Shown one piece after another: positions 38,252 through 47,484 of a stretch of DNA of 64,000 nt; position 1 is the stretch's first letter; every line of letters starts with the position of its first letter. The stretch is from Clostridia bacterium (GTDB lineage: Bacteria > Bacillota > Clostridia > Acetivibrionales > DSM-2933), in contig JAOABQ010000095.1 in assembly GCA_026418275.1 (NCBI GenBank), positions 1 to 64,000 on the forward strand, in the 5' to 3' direction. The notes under the pieces were generated by a model. The model did no database searches and had not been told where the DNA came from. It worked only from the letters and a program-made list of their open reading frames with translations. Made by a program: the position numbers and the translations under genes.

Positions 38252-39997
38252 ATGAAAAAATTAAGATATATCAAGGATCTCATTTGGAAAAACAAATACA
38301 AATACATAACCGGCATTTTATGCCTTCTTATTGTAGATTTCCTACAGCTTCTGTTTCCAAAATTCCTTGGTATTGTTACAGATGTCTTGAAAGCTGGAGA
38401 CATCACAAAGGAACATCTTTTTCAATACGTATTGATTATTTCGCTGATTGCTTTTGGAATTGCGCTTTTTAGGTTCTTCTGGCGTTATCTTGTGCTTGGG
38501 ACTGCAAAATCCATTGAAACAACGCTGAGGGAAAGGTTTTACGCTCACTTGCAGAAGCTTTCCGCAAATTACTACAACCATCATAAAACGGGAGATCTCA
38601 TGGCCCACGCAACAAACGATATCGGAAACGTAACAACCATGCTGGGGCAAGGGGTTGCCCTTGCCGTGGATAGTGCGATCATCCCTTTGGCAGCGATTGT
38701 CATGATGTTTTATTCGGTAGGAGCCAAACTCACCCTCGCTTGTTTTTCACCGCTTATTCTGCTTGCGCTGGTACTGGCATTCAATGTAAAGCTCCTTCAT
38801 CAAAGAGTAGAAAAAATGCAGCAGACTTTTTCCTCTTTAACCGAAAGGGTGCGGGAAAGCTTTTCGGGAATAAGGGTTATAAAATCCTTTGCCCAGGAGC
38901 AAAAGGAAATTAAAAAGTTTGAAGAAGACAACCGGCATAATAAAACCGCAAATTTAAAATATGTTAGAGTAATGAGCATGCTGTTTCCAACGGTTATGTC
39001 CATTTCCGCGCTCTCTTTTGCAGTTGCTTTATGGTATGGGGGCATTTTAGTTATCTATGGGGAAATTACACTGGGTGATTTTATCGCTTTCAACGGTTAT
39101 TTGCTCATGCTTATATGGCCAACCGCAGCACTTGGCTGGATTCTAAGCCTTGTGCAAAGAGGTTTTGTTTCGTTGGAAAGAATCAATACCATCATGGATG
39201 AGCCTCCTGAAATCATGGATCAACCATTAGTTCCTCCCCAATGTATCGGTGGAAATATAACCTTTAAAAATGTAAGCTTTATATATCCTGGCAGCGACAG
39301 GCCTGCTTTAAGCCAAATCAATCTTTTTGTCGACAAGGGCAAAACCCTTGCCATTGTTGGAAGGACAGGAAGCGGAAAAACTACCCTGGCAAACCTTTTG
39401 GTCCGGCTTTTTGATATTACGGAAGGTGAAATTCTCATTGACGGTCATCCTATTCAACATATCCCTTTACAGGTATTAAGAAGTCAAACCGGTTATGTTC
39501 CTCAAGATACCTTCCTCTTTTCCGCAACCATAAAGGAAAATATTGATTTTTTCCACAGGGCAGAGGATGCTGCCATCCAAGATGTATCTAAAATTTCCAG
39601 GGTTTATGATACCATCATGGATTTTCCTCAAGGCTTTGAGACCTTTGTTGGGGAAAGAGGCATAACACTCTCAGGCGGGCAAAAGCAAAGAATCGCTATA
39701 GCCCGGGCTATCTTAAGAGAGCCCTCCATTTTGATTTTGGATGACTGCCTTTCGGCTGTAGATGCGCAAACAGAGGAGGAAATTTTAAAAGGCCTGAAAA
39801 AAGTGATGCGGGAAAGGACCAGTATTGTGATTTCCCATAGAGTTTCAGCCATTAAGGAAGCGGATGAGATTATCGTGCTGGATCAAGGCCGAATTATTGA
39901 AAGAGGAAATCATGAATCACTTATGGCCCTTCAAGGCGTTTACTATGATTTGTATCAAAAACAAATTTTATCCGAGAGGCTGGAGGTGGAAGAATAG
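38252..39997 (+). CDS. Heterodimeric ABC exporter, half with degenerate Walker B (BmrC/YheI-like)
   Basis: This 581-residue half-transporter has six membrane helices (about 10-300) and an ATPase domain with GRTGSGKTT, the signature LSGGQKQR and Walker B LILDDCLSAVD. The catalytic glutamate after Walker B is Asp, the mark of the degenerate site in asymmetric exporters such as BmrCD and TM287/288. The ATG at 38252 has GGGG upstream; a GTG at 38225 is also possible. It forms an operon with the next two genes, which start three bases after its stop and overlap one another. Confidence 0.9.
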   Translation: MKKLRYIKDLIWKNKYKYITGILCLLIVDFLQLLFPKFLGIVTDVLKAGDITKEHLFQYVLIISLIAFGIALFRFFWRYLVLGTAKSIETTLRERFYAHLQKLSANYYNHHKTGDLMAHATNDIGNVTTMLGQGVALAVDSAIIPLAAIVMMFYSVGAKLTLACFSPLILLALVLAFNVKLLHQRVEKMQQTFSSLTERVRESFSGIRVIKSFAQEQKEIKKFEEDNRHNKTANLKYVRVMSMLFPTVMSISALSFAVALWYGGILVIYGEITLGDFIAFNGYLLMLIWPTAALGWILSLVQRGFVSLERINTIMDEPPEIMDQPLVPPQCIGGNITFKNVSFIYPGSDRPALSQINLFVDKGKTLAIVGRTGSGKTTLANLLVRLFDITEGEILIDGHPIQHIPLQVLRSQTGYVPQDTFLFSATIKENIDFFHRAEDAAIQDVSKISRVYDTIMDFPQGFETFVGERGITLSGGQKQRIAIARAILREPSILILDDCLSAVDAQTEEEILKGLKKVMRERTSIVISHRVSAIKEADEIIVLDQGRIIERGNHESLMALQGVYYDLYQKQILSERLEVEE

Positions 39998-40000
39998 ATC

Positions 40001-42076
40001 ATGGATAACGAAAGAATTTTTCAAAACGAGGAGACAATCACCAAAGCATATGATTCCAAACTTATGAAAAGGCTTTTGTCCTATGCCAAACCCTATTGGG
40101 CGCTTTTTCTGCTTTCGTTCCTTCTCCTTATCGCTTCCACACTCACCGATCTGGCCAGGCCTTATTTGCTGAAAGTAGCCATCGACGATCATATTCATGG
40201 CTATGCTGCCCCTATGATTGCTTATCCAAAATCGTCGGGTCAAAGGGGTATTCCCTTTGAGGACAGAATCTTTGTCAGAACCTCCCTTGTTCCTCCCAAA
40301 ACCCCGGCAAATAATATATTTTCTCTTGTCTATTTAGATAAGCAGGTATTTTTAATTAACGGCTTGGTTTCTTCCGGAGAAAAAAGCGTTATACTCCCTA
40401 CACAAAAACAATCGGAATATATCTACCGCACAAAGGATAAAAACCTTTCGGCAAGGAAACTGACTCAGGATGAAATCAAAGCTTTCCGAAATACAGATGT
40501 TCTGAACCTAAAATGGATCGGCCTTATTTTTATCGGCACCATTCTTTTGGGCTTTGTGTTTAATTTCCTGCAAATCTATCTCTTGAGCTATGTAGGACAA
40601 AGCATTATTTTTAACCTGAGGCAAAAAATATTTACCCATATTGAAAAGCTTCCTTTAAGTTTTTTTGACAAAAACCCCATTGGAAGGCTTGTTACAAGAG
40701 TAACCAATGATGCGGAAACTCTCAATGAAATGTATACCAATGTCTTAGTCACTTTTGTAAAGGATATTTTTATTATTCTTGGCTCCGTTATGATCATGGT
40801 TCAGCTGGACCTAAGACTTGCACTGATTTCTCTATCGGTGATGCCGCTTGTCATTTTTGCTACGATGATCTTCCGGAAAAAAGTAAGGTCAATATACCGT
40901 AAGGTCAGAACTGCCCTGGCAAGAATCAATACAGCCTTTTCTGAAAATATTTCGGGGATGCGTATTATCCAGATTTTCAGCAAGGAAAAGGAAAATTTAA
41001 AAGCTTTTTCAGAAATTAATGAAAGCTATTATCGATCTGGTCTTAAGGAGATCATTGTATTCGGTGTTTTCAGACCCTTAATCGAAATGATTTCCTATCT
41101 CGCCATTGCCCTTCTGATCTGGTACGGCGGAAAAGATGTAATCGGGGGTACACTGCAGTTTGGCGTTCTCTATGCCTTTATAAACTACATCATGCAGCTA
41201 TTTCAACCCATTAACGATTTGGCTGAAAAATTTAATATCCTCCAATCTTCCATGGCATCTTCCGAAAGAATTTTTATGATTTTAGATACTAAGGAAGAGG
41301 AGTATGACGGAGCAATTGCCATAGACAAAGAGCAGCTTAAGGGAGAAGTAGAATTTAAAAATGTTTGGTTTTCTTACAAAGAGGATGAATGGATTTTAAA
41401 GGATGTAAGTTTTAAGGTTCCTGCAGGAAAAACCATTGCCATCGTAGGTTCAACAGGTGCCGGCAAAACCACCATTATAAACCTGATTAACCGGCTTTAT
41501 GAGATCAATAAAGGCGAAATTTTAATGGATGGAGTCAATATCCGGGATATGAAAAAGGATCTTTTAAGAAAAGAGATCGGAGTAGTTCTGCAGGATGTAT
41601 TTCTATTTAGCGGAACAATTAAAGATAATATCCGCCTTAATGAAGAATGGATTACCGATGAACAGGTCCAACAAGTTGCTTCTTTTGTAAACGCAGATCA
41701 TTTTATCAAAGATATTAAAGGAAGCTTTGACGGTGAGGTGAAGGAAAGGGGTTCGACTCTTTCATCCGGCCAAAGGCAGCTTTTGGCATTTGCCCGTGCT
41801 CTTGCCTTTAATCCTTCAATTTTAATCCTGGACGAAGCTACAGCAAACATAGATACTGAAACAGAAATCCTCATACAGGATGCATTATCCAAAATTACTC
41901 AAAACCGGACCACTATCATCATAGCCCATCGGCTTTCCACCATTCAACATGCAGATACAATTATTGTACTTCATAAAGGAAGAGTAAAAGAAATGGGCAC
42001 GCACCAGGAACTCCTCACTAAAAAAGGAACCTATTATAACCTTTATAACTTGCAATATCAAGGAGGCTCAATATGA
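40001..42076 (+). CDS. Heterodimeric ABC exporter, catalytic half (BmrD/YheH-like)
   Basis: This 691-residue half-transporter is longer than its partner because of about 100 extra residues between the first two membrane helices, as in BmrD/YheH. The ATPase domain has GSTGAGKTT and a complete Walker B LILDEATANID with the catalytic glutamate, but its signature reads LSSGQRQ. The partner has the intact signature and a degenerate Walker B, so the pair makes one good and one degenerate ATP site. Such exporters move drugs or peptides. It overlaps the next gene by four bases. Confidence 0.92.
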   Translation: MDNERIFQNEETITKAYDSKLMKRLLSYAKPYWALFLLSFLLLIASTLTDLARPYLLKVAIDDHIHGYAAPMIAYPKSSGQRGIPFEDRIFVRTSLVPPKTPANNIFSLVYLDKQVFLINGLVSSGEKSVILPTQKQSEYIYRTKDKNLSARKLTQDEIKAFRNTDVLNLKWIGLIFIGTILLGFVFNFLQIYLLSYVGQSIIFNLRQKIFTHIEKLPLSFFDKNPIGRLVTRVTNDAETLNEMYTNVLVTFVKDIFIILGSVMIMVQLDLRLALISLSVMPLVIFATMIFRKKVRSIYRKVRTALARINTAFSENISGMRIIQIFSKEKENLKAFSEINESYYRSGLKEIIVFGVFRPLIEMISYLAIALLIWYGGKDVIGGTLQFGVLYAFINYIMQLFQPINDLAEKFNILQSSMASSERIFMILDTKEEEYDGAIAIDKEQLKGEVEFKNVWFSYKEDEWILKDVSFKVPAGKTIAIVGSTGAGKTTIINLINRLYEINKGEILMDGVNIRDMKKDLLRKEIGVVLQDVFLFSGTIKDNIRLNEEWITDEQVQQVASFVNADHFIKDIKGSFDGEVKERGSTLSSGQRQLLAFARALAFNPSILILDEATANIDTETEILIQDALSKITQNRTTIIIAHRLSTIQHADTIIVLHKGRVKEMGTHQELLTKKGTYYNLYNLQYQGGSI

Positions 42077-42717
42077 AGATAAAAAGAATTCTGGATGTAA
42101 GCAGAAAAATCCATCCCGGAATGACTGTCTGGCCGGGTGACGAAGGTGTGGAAATTCGAAGACTTGCCTCAATGAACAACCAGGATGCTTGCAATTTATC
42201 CGCAATTCATATGGGTGCCCATTCAGGTACACATATTGACGCACCTTTTCATTTCATTCCGAATGGAAAAACCGTTGAATCCTTAGATTTATCACGTTTC
42301 TTCGGGCCCGTGAAAGTCCTTGATCTGACACATCTTGAAGGGTGCATCAAGGAAGAAGACCTTCGGTTAAAGGATATTTCCTCAGAAGAACTTCTTCTTT
42401 TTAAAACCAAAAACAGCTTTCTCCCTGAAGAAGATATATTCTATAAAGAATATGTATACCTTCACGAATCCGCTGCAAGATTTCTCATTCAAAAGTCGGT
42501 GAAAACCGTAGGATTTGATTACCTTTCGGTTGACAAATATAAAGGCGGAGGACATCCGGTTCATGAACTCCTTTTATCAAAAGAAATTGCCATCATTGAA
42601 GGCCTTCTTTTAAAAGAGATCGAAGAAGGAACTTACTTTTTGTCCTGTTTACCCCTTAAGATTGAAGGTATCGACGGCTGTCCCGTAAGAGCCGTTCTTG
42701 CAGAAATAGCGGTTTAA
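42073..42717 (+). CDS. Cyclase-family metal hydrolase (kynurenine-formamidase-like)
   Basis: This 214-residue protein carries the family motif HSGTHIDAPFHF, whose His and Asp residues bind metal, and a later VGFDYLSVDKY and HPVHELLL. The family includes arylformamidases and isatin hydrolases; the substrate cannot be named. The ATG overlaps the exporter stop (ATGA), so they are coupled and the enzyme may modify a compound the exporter handles. Only nine bases separate it from the convergent Fn3/SLH gene. Confidence 0.88.
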   Translation: MKIKRILDVSRKIHPGMTVWPGDEGVEIRRLASMNNQDACNLSAIHMGAHSGTHIDAPFHFIPNGKTVESLDLSRFFGPVKVLDLTHLEGCIKEEDLRLKDISSEELLLFKTKNSFLPEEDIFYKEYVYLHESAARFLIQKSVKTVGFDYLSVDKYKGGGHPVHELLLSKEIAIIEGLLLKEIEEGTYFLSCLPLKIEGIDGCPVRAVLAEIAV

Positions 42718-42726
42718 GTTAAGTTT

Positions 42727-45700
42727 TTAGCGGTCGATGATTTTATTGAGTATTACCGCTGCCTCCGCCCGTATGGCAAAATCCTTGGGGGCAAGATGTG
42801 TTTCGCTTCTTCCGTTAATGATTCTTTCCCCGTTCATAGCAGCCAAACTGGGAAGTGCGTAGGCCGAAACAACCCCAACATCCGAAAACCGGTTTAATAT
42901 ATTGTTTTCATAAGCGGGTAGAGGCTTGTCGATAATTTTTAATGTTCTGGCTGCCATCACAGCCATGTCTTCCCGTGTTATAGACTGGTTGGGATAAAAA
43001 TAGTTATTGTTGTTTCCCGACACAATCCCTGAAACTTTCGCAATCATAACTTCCTTATAAAACCAATCTCCCGGTTTGACATCCAAAAACGTTCCAACAG
43101 GTGTCCTGTTGATTTTAAAAGTTCTTACTAAAAGAGCAACAAACTCTGCCCTGGTCACTTTGTCCCCAGGTGCAAAAAGTCCTTCGGATTTCCCCTTGAT
43201 AATTCCTCTGTTCGCTAGGTTTACAATATAATTTCTTGCCCAATAAGTATCCGCTATATCCTGGAAAGCTTTAAATGCATTGGTGGTAGTAAACTTCTCT
43301 TCACAATACTCTGAGTCTCCACTCCGGTTAAATGCCCTTACCCGGTAGTAATACCTTGTCTTGGACTGAACCGTACGGTCGGAGTATGTCGTCGTTTCCC
43401 CATCTACCTGGGCAATTTCTACAAAAGATTCCCCTTCACCTCTTCGTTCTATCTTGAACCCTTGTATATTGTTTGAATTGCTTCTCCATGAAAGGTCAAT
43501 GCGGGTTGATGAGAAATCAACCAGTACAAGGTCTGAGGGTGCCCGCGGCGCTCCTGTAAGGACAGTAATGGTTTCACTGTAGTTGCTGCTGTTGAATACG
43601 CTGCTGTACACCTTCACTCTGTAGTAGTACTTTGTAAAAGGAGCCAAGTCCGTACTTAAATACGTAGTTGTGTTCTGGGGTAAAGATGCAATCTCTACCC
43701 AATCCCCTTCATCCCCGAGTTTTTTTTCTACTTTAAATCCGCTTTCATCCGCCGAATTGTCCTTCCAGATTAGTTTTACCTGCTCATCCGAGGGAACAGT
43801 GAAGTTTAGCCCGGTTGGCGCAGTTAGAACCGTTGTCTGGGTTGTGGCGTCATTGGAAAACTGCGAGTATATTTCATCCCTTAGAATGAATGCCCTTACT
43901 TTATAAGAATATTGGGTATTGGGTTTTAGGGACGCATCGGTATAGCCCGTCGCATTGGCATAGGTAGAGGCAATCTTTTCCCAATTGGCAGCCCCGGTTT
44001 TTCTCCAAACCTCAAATCCCGATTCATTTAAAGTATTATCCAGCCATCGTATCTCTGCTTCATTATTGGATACCGCGTTTGCTGAAAGACTGGTAGGAGT
44101 ATCCAAAACCGAGCAGGTGATGGATAATTCATCTGAATATTCCGATGAATTTGTTTCGTTCGCCGCTTTAATCCGGTATGTATACCGGGTATTTGCAGCG
44201 ACCGATGTATCCGCAAAAGTAGTTTCATCCGGTCCGGTAGAAGAAAGAAATACATACCCTTTATTATCTGTTCTTCTCTCTATCACAAAAGACTTTTCGT
44301 CCGAGTTGTCCGTCCATGTCAAATTGATTTGTTTAATGGAAGAAGCATTTCCGATTAGGTTGGTCGGCTTGTTTAATTTTGTATACACACTCTTTCCGGT
44401 ATTGTCGTTCGGATAATAAAGAGAATATATATTGGCTTTCGGAACAGCCTTAACTCTGTAAAAGTATTGTGTATTCGGTGAGAGTCCGGTATCACTGTAT
44501 TTGGTTGCCGTTGTGTTGATGCTGGCAATGGTTTGCCACACACCAGCTGCCCCGGTTTTCCTTTCAATAATCGTATTGGTATTTAGATTCCCTGCATAGG
44601 CCCATACGAGATCTATCCGGTTGGCAGTAACAGGAGTAAGTGTCAGAGCAATCGGCGGAGCGGCCAATGCTGCCGTGTTTGTGGTTACTTCATTGGTATA
44701 CCCGGCCGAATTTCCCATGGGATTGAATGCACCCACCCGGTAGGTATAATTATGTCCGGACGTAACACTTGTATCACTGTAGCTGGTTATATTAGAGCCA
44801 ACCGCCGCAATTTCTATAAATCCCCCCGAATCGATCTTCCTCTCTATTTTAAAGCCTTTTTCGTTAACGGATTTATCTTCCCATGCCAAATTGATTTGTG
44901 TATTGGACGCAACAGCAAGTCCAAGGGTTTGCGGCGCCAAAGGAATAGCAGCCGTAAATTCGCTTTGATTACTGATACTGTAATTGTCATTTGAATCTAT
45001 TGCCAATACTCGATAGGTATAGGTGGTATTGGGTACGATACTTATATAGTCTGAATATGCAGCAGCCGTTTTTTCAAGACCTGCAAGATAGACAAAACTC
45101 CCATTGTTAATCTTTCTTTCTACCCTGATCTCATAATTATTATTAGGATTTAAGGTCCACGACAAATCAATTCGTCCCATATCTACAAATAAACTGGACA
45201 AATTTGTAGGCGCAGTGGGCTTTGAGAGCGGCTTTGAAATATTGCTGGTACCTGCATAAAGAGATAAACTCTTTGCATTAAGCCGGTAACGGTATATCCC
45301 TTCTCCCGGAGGCGTGTCCAAAACACTTGTTGCACCGGAGGCAATTTGTGTATTGATAATTTCCCATTCACTCCAAGCATTGGTCACATATTTGGATCGT
45401 TCCAAGTTGAAGTTGGTTATGTATGAATAATTTCCCCAGGATATGGTTGCTACACCGTTTTGAAGAACCGCATTGATTACAGGTGGATGAATCAGCGTAA
45501 TTTCAATAGAGTCCGAATCGAAAGAACTATGGCTGAGGTTATCCTTGGAAGTTGCCGAAAGCCGGATGGTTTGTACAGGCTGACCTTCTACAATTTCACT
45601 GACACTAAAGGTTGCAGTACTGGCGGTGCCTGAAACAGTCGATAAGACGGAAGACGTGTTTACTCTTTTTATCTCATTTAATGTGAGGGCAGAAGAATTA

Positions 45701-46161
45701 TTTGTCCAGGAAAGCGTGATTTCATCGGTGTTAATATTATACCTGGCCGAAAGATTTGTTGGCCTCAACATTTTCAAAGTGCTTACAGTGATTGTAGATG
45801 TCCTTATCAAATCCTGCATATTTGCATCCGAATATACATTAATCCTGTATGTATAACTGGTCTCCGGTTTGAGTCCGGTATCAACATAACTCAAATAGTC
45901 TTTATCTGTACCTACGCTTAGATTTGCGATTTCGGTGTCGTCCCTTAAAAGCTTGTAAAAATAAGCACTGATCACAGAATCCCACTGTAGTCTGATCTTT
46001 GTATCCGGACTCTGCGGAACAGGTGCTGCTGTAAAATTAAAGACAGGCTGCTGGTACGCATTTACAATCATAATAGAGGAAAATATATCCAGGATTATCA
46101 GAAAAGAAGCAAGGGCTAGACAAAAGGTTCTCCGTAAGGTTTTGTATCTTTTGTTATACAT
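42727..46161 (-). CDS. Large surface protein: fibronectin-III repeats and three SLH domains
   Basis: This 1144-residue protein has a signal-like N-terminal helix (about 15-36), about ten fibronectin-III units (about 37-960) with repeated W.DNS..E.GF.IERK and Y.YRV.A patterns, and three C-terminal SLH units with VTRAEF, ITREDM and IRAEAAVIL. It is probably held on the cell wall via SLH and extends outward as a stalk or adhesin. It matches the partial protein at 2-1408. The gene ends tail to tail with the cyclase gene with no room for a terminator. Confidence 0.92.
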   Translation of the reverse strand: MYNKRYKTLRRTFCLALASFLIILDIFSSIMIVNAYQQPVFNFTAAPVPQSPDTKIRLQWDSVISAYFYKLLRDDTEIANLSVGTDKDYLSYVDTGLKPETSYTYRINVYSDANMQDLIRTSTITVSTLKMLRPTNLSARYNINTDEITLSWTNNSSALTLNEIKRVNTSSVLSTVSGTASTATFSVSEIVEGQPVQTIRLSATSKDNLSHSSFDSDSIEITLIHPPVINAVLQNGVATISWGNYSYITNFNLERSKYVTNAWSEWEIINTQIASGATSVLDTPPGEGIYRYRLNAKSLSLYAGTSNISKPLSKPTAPTNLSSLFVDMGRIDLSWTLNPNNNYEIRVERKINNGSFVYLAGLEKTAAAYSDYISIVPNTTYTYRVLAIDSNDNYSISNQSEFTAAIPLAPQTLGLAVASNTQINLAWEDKSVNEKGFKIERKIDSGGFIEIAAVGSNITSYSDTSVTSGHNYTYRVGAFNPMGNSAGYTNEVTTNTAALAAPPIALTLTPVTANRIDLVWAYAGNLNTNTIIERKTGAAGVWQTIASINTTATKYSDTGLSPNTQYFYRVKAVPKANIYSLYYPNDNTGKSVYTKLNKPTNLIGNASSIKQINLTWTDNSDEKSFVIERRTDNKGYVFLSSTGPDETTFADTSVAANTRYTYRIKAANETNSSEYSDELSITCSVLDTPTSLSANAVSNNEAEIRWLDNTLNESGFEVWRKTGAANWEKIASTYANATGYTDASLKPNTQYSYKVRAFILRDEIYSQFSNDATTQTTVLTAPTGLNFTVPSDEQVKLIWKDNSADESGFKVEKKLGDEGDWVEIASLPQNTTTYLSTDLAPFTKYYYRVKVYSSVFNSSNYSETITVLTGAPRAPSDLVLVDFSSTRIDLSWRSNSNNIQGFKIERRGEGESFVEIAQVDGETTTYSDRTVQSKTRYYYRVRAFNRSGDSEYCEEKFTTTNAFKAFQDIADTYWARNYIVNLANRGIIKGKSEGLFAPGDKVTRAEFVALLVRTFKINRTPVGTFLDVKPGDWFYKEVMIAKVSGIVSGNNNNYFYPNQSITREDMAVMAARTLKIIDKPLPAYENNILNRFSDVGVVSAYALPSLAAMNGERIINGRSETHLAPKDFAIRAEAAVILNKIIDR

Positions 46162-46400
46162 AGGGATCCCCCTTAACCAAAAATGGCGAACTGATATTGA
46201 TAATATATATTAATAATACCATTTTCTGCGCATCCCGACAATACTCTAAGCACCACCTGGTATAAATTGCAATTTATCTTATTACTAAAGAACTCCTTAA
46301 TTTGACAGACCTTTTTTATAATTTTCACTTGAACTATTGTATTATTTTGAGTATAATGGTTAGGTGGCTTTATGGTCACCCTAATCAACGTTAATATTTG

Positions 46401-46666
46401 GTCGTGCTAGCTGGGGAGGTAGCGGTGCCCTGTACCTGCAATCCGCTATAGCAGGAGTGAATCCTTGTCAGAGGCTTGTTTTTGTAGAGTCTGCCCTTCG
46501 CAAGTGGCAATGAAAACCGGGTCTTGCGCAACGGAAATCTGTGAACCCCGTCAGGTCCGGAAGGAAGCAGCGGTAAGCGGACAATTTCGTGTGCCGCAGG
46601 GTTGCCTGGTTAGAGTTAACTACGGAGGTAACGTCTGTAAAAGCCTGTCGAAGTCAAGTGCACGGC
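46401..46666 (+). ncRNA. ffs: Signal recognition particle RNA (large type)
   Basis: The SRP domain IV signature GTCAGGTCCGGAAGGAAGC is followed by AGCGGTAAGC, and the ends pair (GTCGTGC with GCACGGC), giving a 266-base RNA with an Alu part as in Bacillus-type scRNA. The RNA binds Ffh and targets secretory proteins. The ends are set by pairing and may be off by several bases. A weak ATG frame inside it is not a gene. Confidence 0.95.
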
Positions 46667-46804
46667 CAATCATATTACATATCTGATTTTATCCTTTTCA
46701 TTCTTTTTTGATCCTCATTAAAATATATATGAATTATAGGATATAATTATAATAGAAGTAAATATACTTTTATTATTTTGTTTATAGAGAGGAAGTAGGT
46801 AATC

Positions 46805-47161
46805 ATGAGCCATTTTAACTTGGAAAGTGCGTTGGAAGCTTTACTTGTATTCCGCTCCGAAAGGGATTGGATGCAGTTTCATACCCCCAAAAATTTGTCC
46901 ATGTCCATTGCAATTGAATCCGCTGAACTGATGGAACATTTCCAATGGAAAAGCAATGAAGAAGTCAAACAATACTTAACAACGGATAATTTACATAATG
47001 TAAAGGATGAAATCGCGGATATTGCCTCTTATCTTTTACTGTTATCCCACGACCTGGGAATCGATTTAAACCAATCCATCATGGAAAAAGTAAAAAAGAA
47101 TGCAGCCAAATACCCCATCGAAAAAAGTAAAGGCAAACATGACAAATATAATGAATTATAA
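46805..47161 (+). CDS. MazG-like nucleotide pyrophosphohydrolase
   Basis: This 118-residue protein has the all-alpha NTP pyrophosphatase motifs ESAELMEHFQW (ExxE) and DEIADIASYLL (ExxD), the magnesium sites of MazG/dCTPase-type house-cleaning enzymes. It probably hydrolyses non-standard or excess dNTPs. AGGAAG precedes the ATG, and a strong terminator follows. It stands alone downstream of the SRP RNA. Confidence 0.9.
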   Translation: MSHFNLESALEALLVFRSERDWMQFHTPKNLSMSIAIESAELMEHFQWKSNEEVKQYLTTDNLHNVKDEIADIASYLLLLSHDLGIDLNQSIMEKVKKNAAKYPIEKSKGKHDKYNEL

Positions 47162-47169
47162 AGTATAAT

Positions 47170-47213
47170 AAAACCCGGAAAGCAATGAATCATTCATTTA
47201 CTTTCCGGGTTTT
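47170..47213 (+). terminator. Terminator of the MazG-like gene
   Basis: AAAACCCGGAAAG (47170-47182) pairs exactly with CTTTCCGGGTTTT (47201-47213). Confidence 0.9.
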
Positions 47214-47484
47214 AAATTTAGCAGACAACTCCATACTCCCCTTATAGGGCTGCCTGTAAATATCTTTCATGAATCGCAATAGATATGTCGGTTGATGTAT
47301 TCATAGTACTATAATGAATGTTTAAGTTCCATATCCATTTTTGGCATTTATTATACTATATTGGCACACTCTCAAGTAAAAAGTTTGGTGCCTGGAATGC
47401 TTCCAGTAGAAAGCTATTCCAGGCAAAAAATCATATGGTAACATCTATGGTTAAAAGAATTTACTTACTTTATGGCTTAATCCG
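47214..47484. other. Intergenic tail region with inverted repeat
   Basis: TGCCTGGAAT (47389-47398) and ATTCCAGGCA (47416-47425) form a perfect 10-bp hairpin with A-runs at 47425 and T-runs near it on the other strand. It probably terminates the convergent dockerin gene at 47485. No gene is seen in the rest. Confidence 0.6.

Noticed and set aside
46465..46686. 73-codon frame within the SRP RNA
   Set aside because: It overlaps the clear SRP RNA signature and has no ribosome site.
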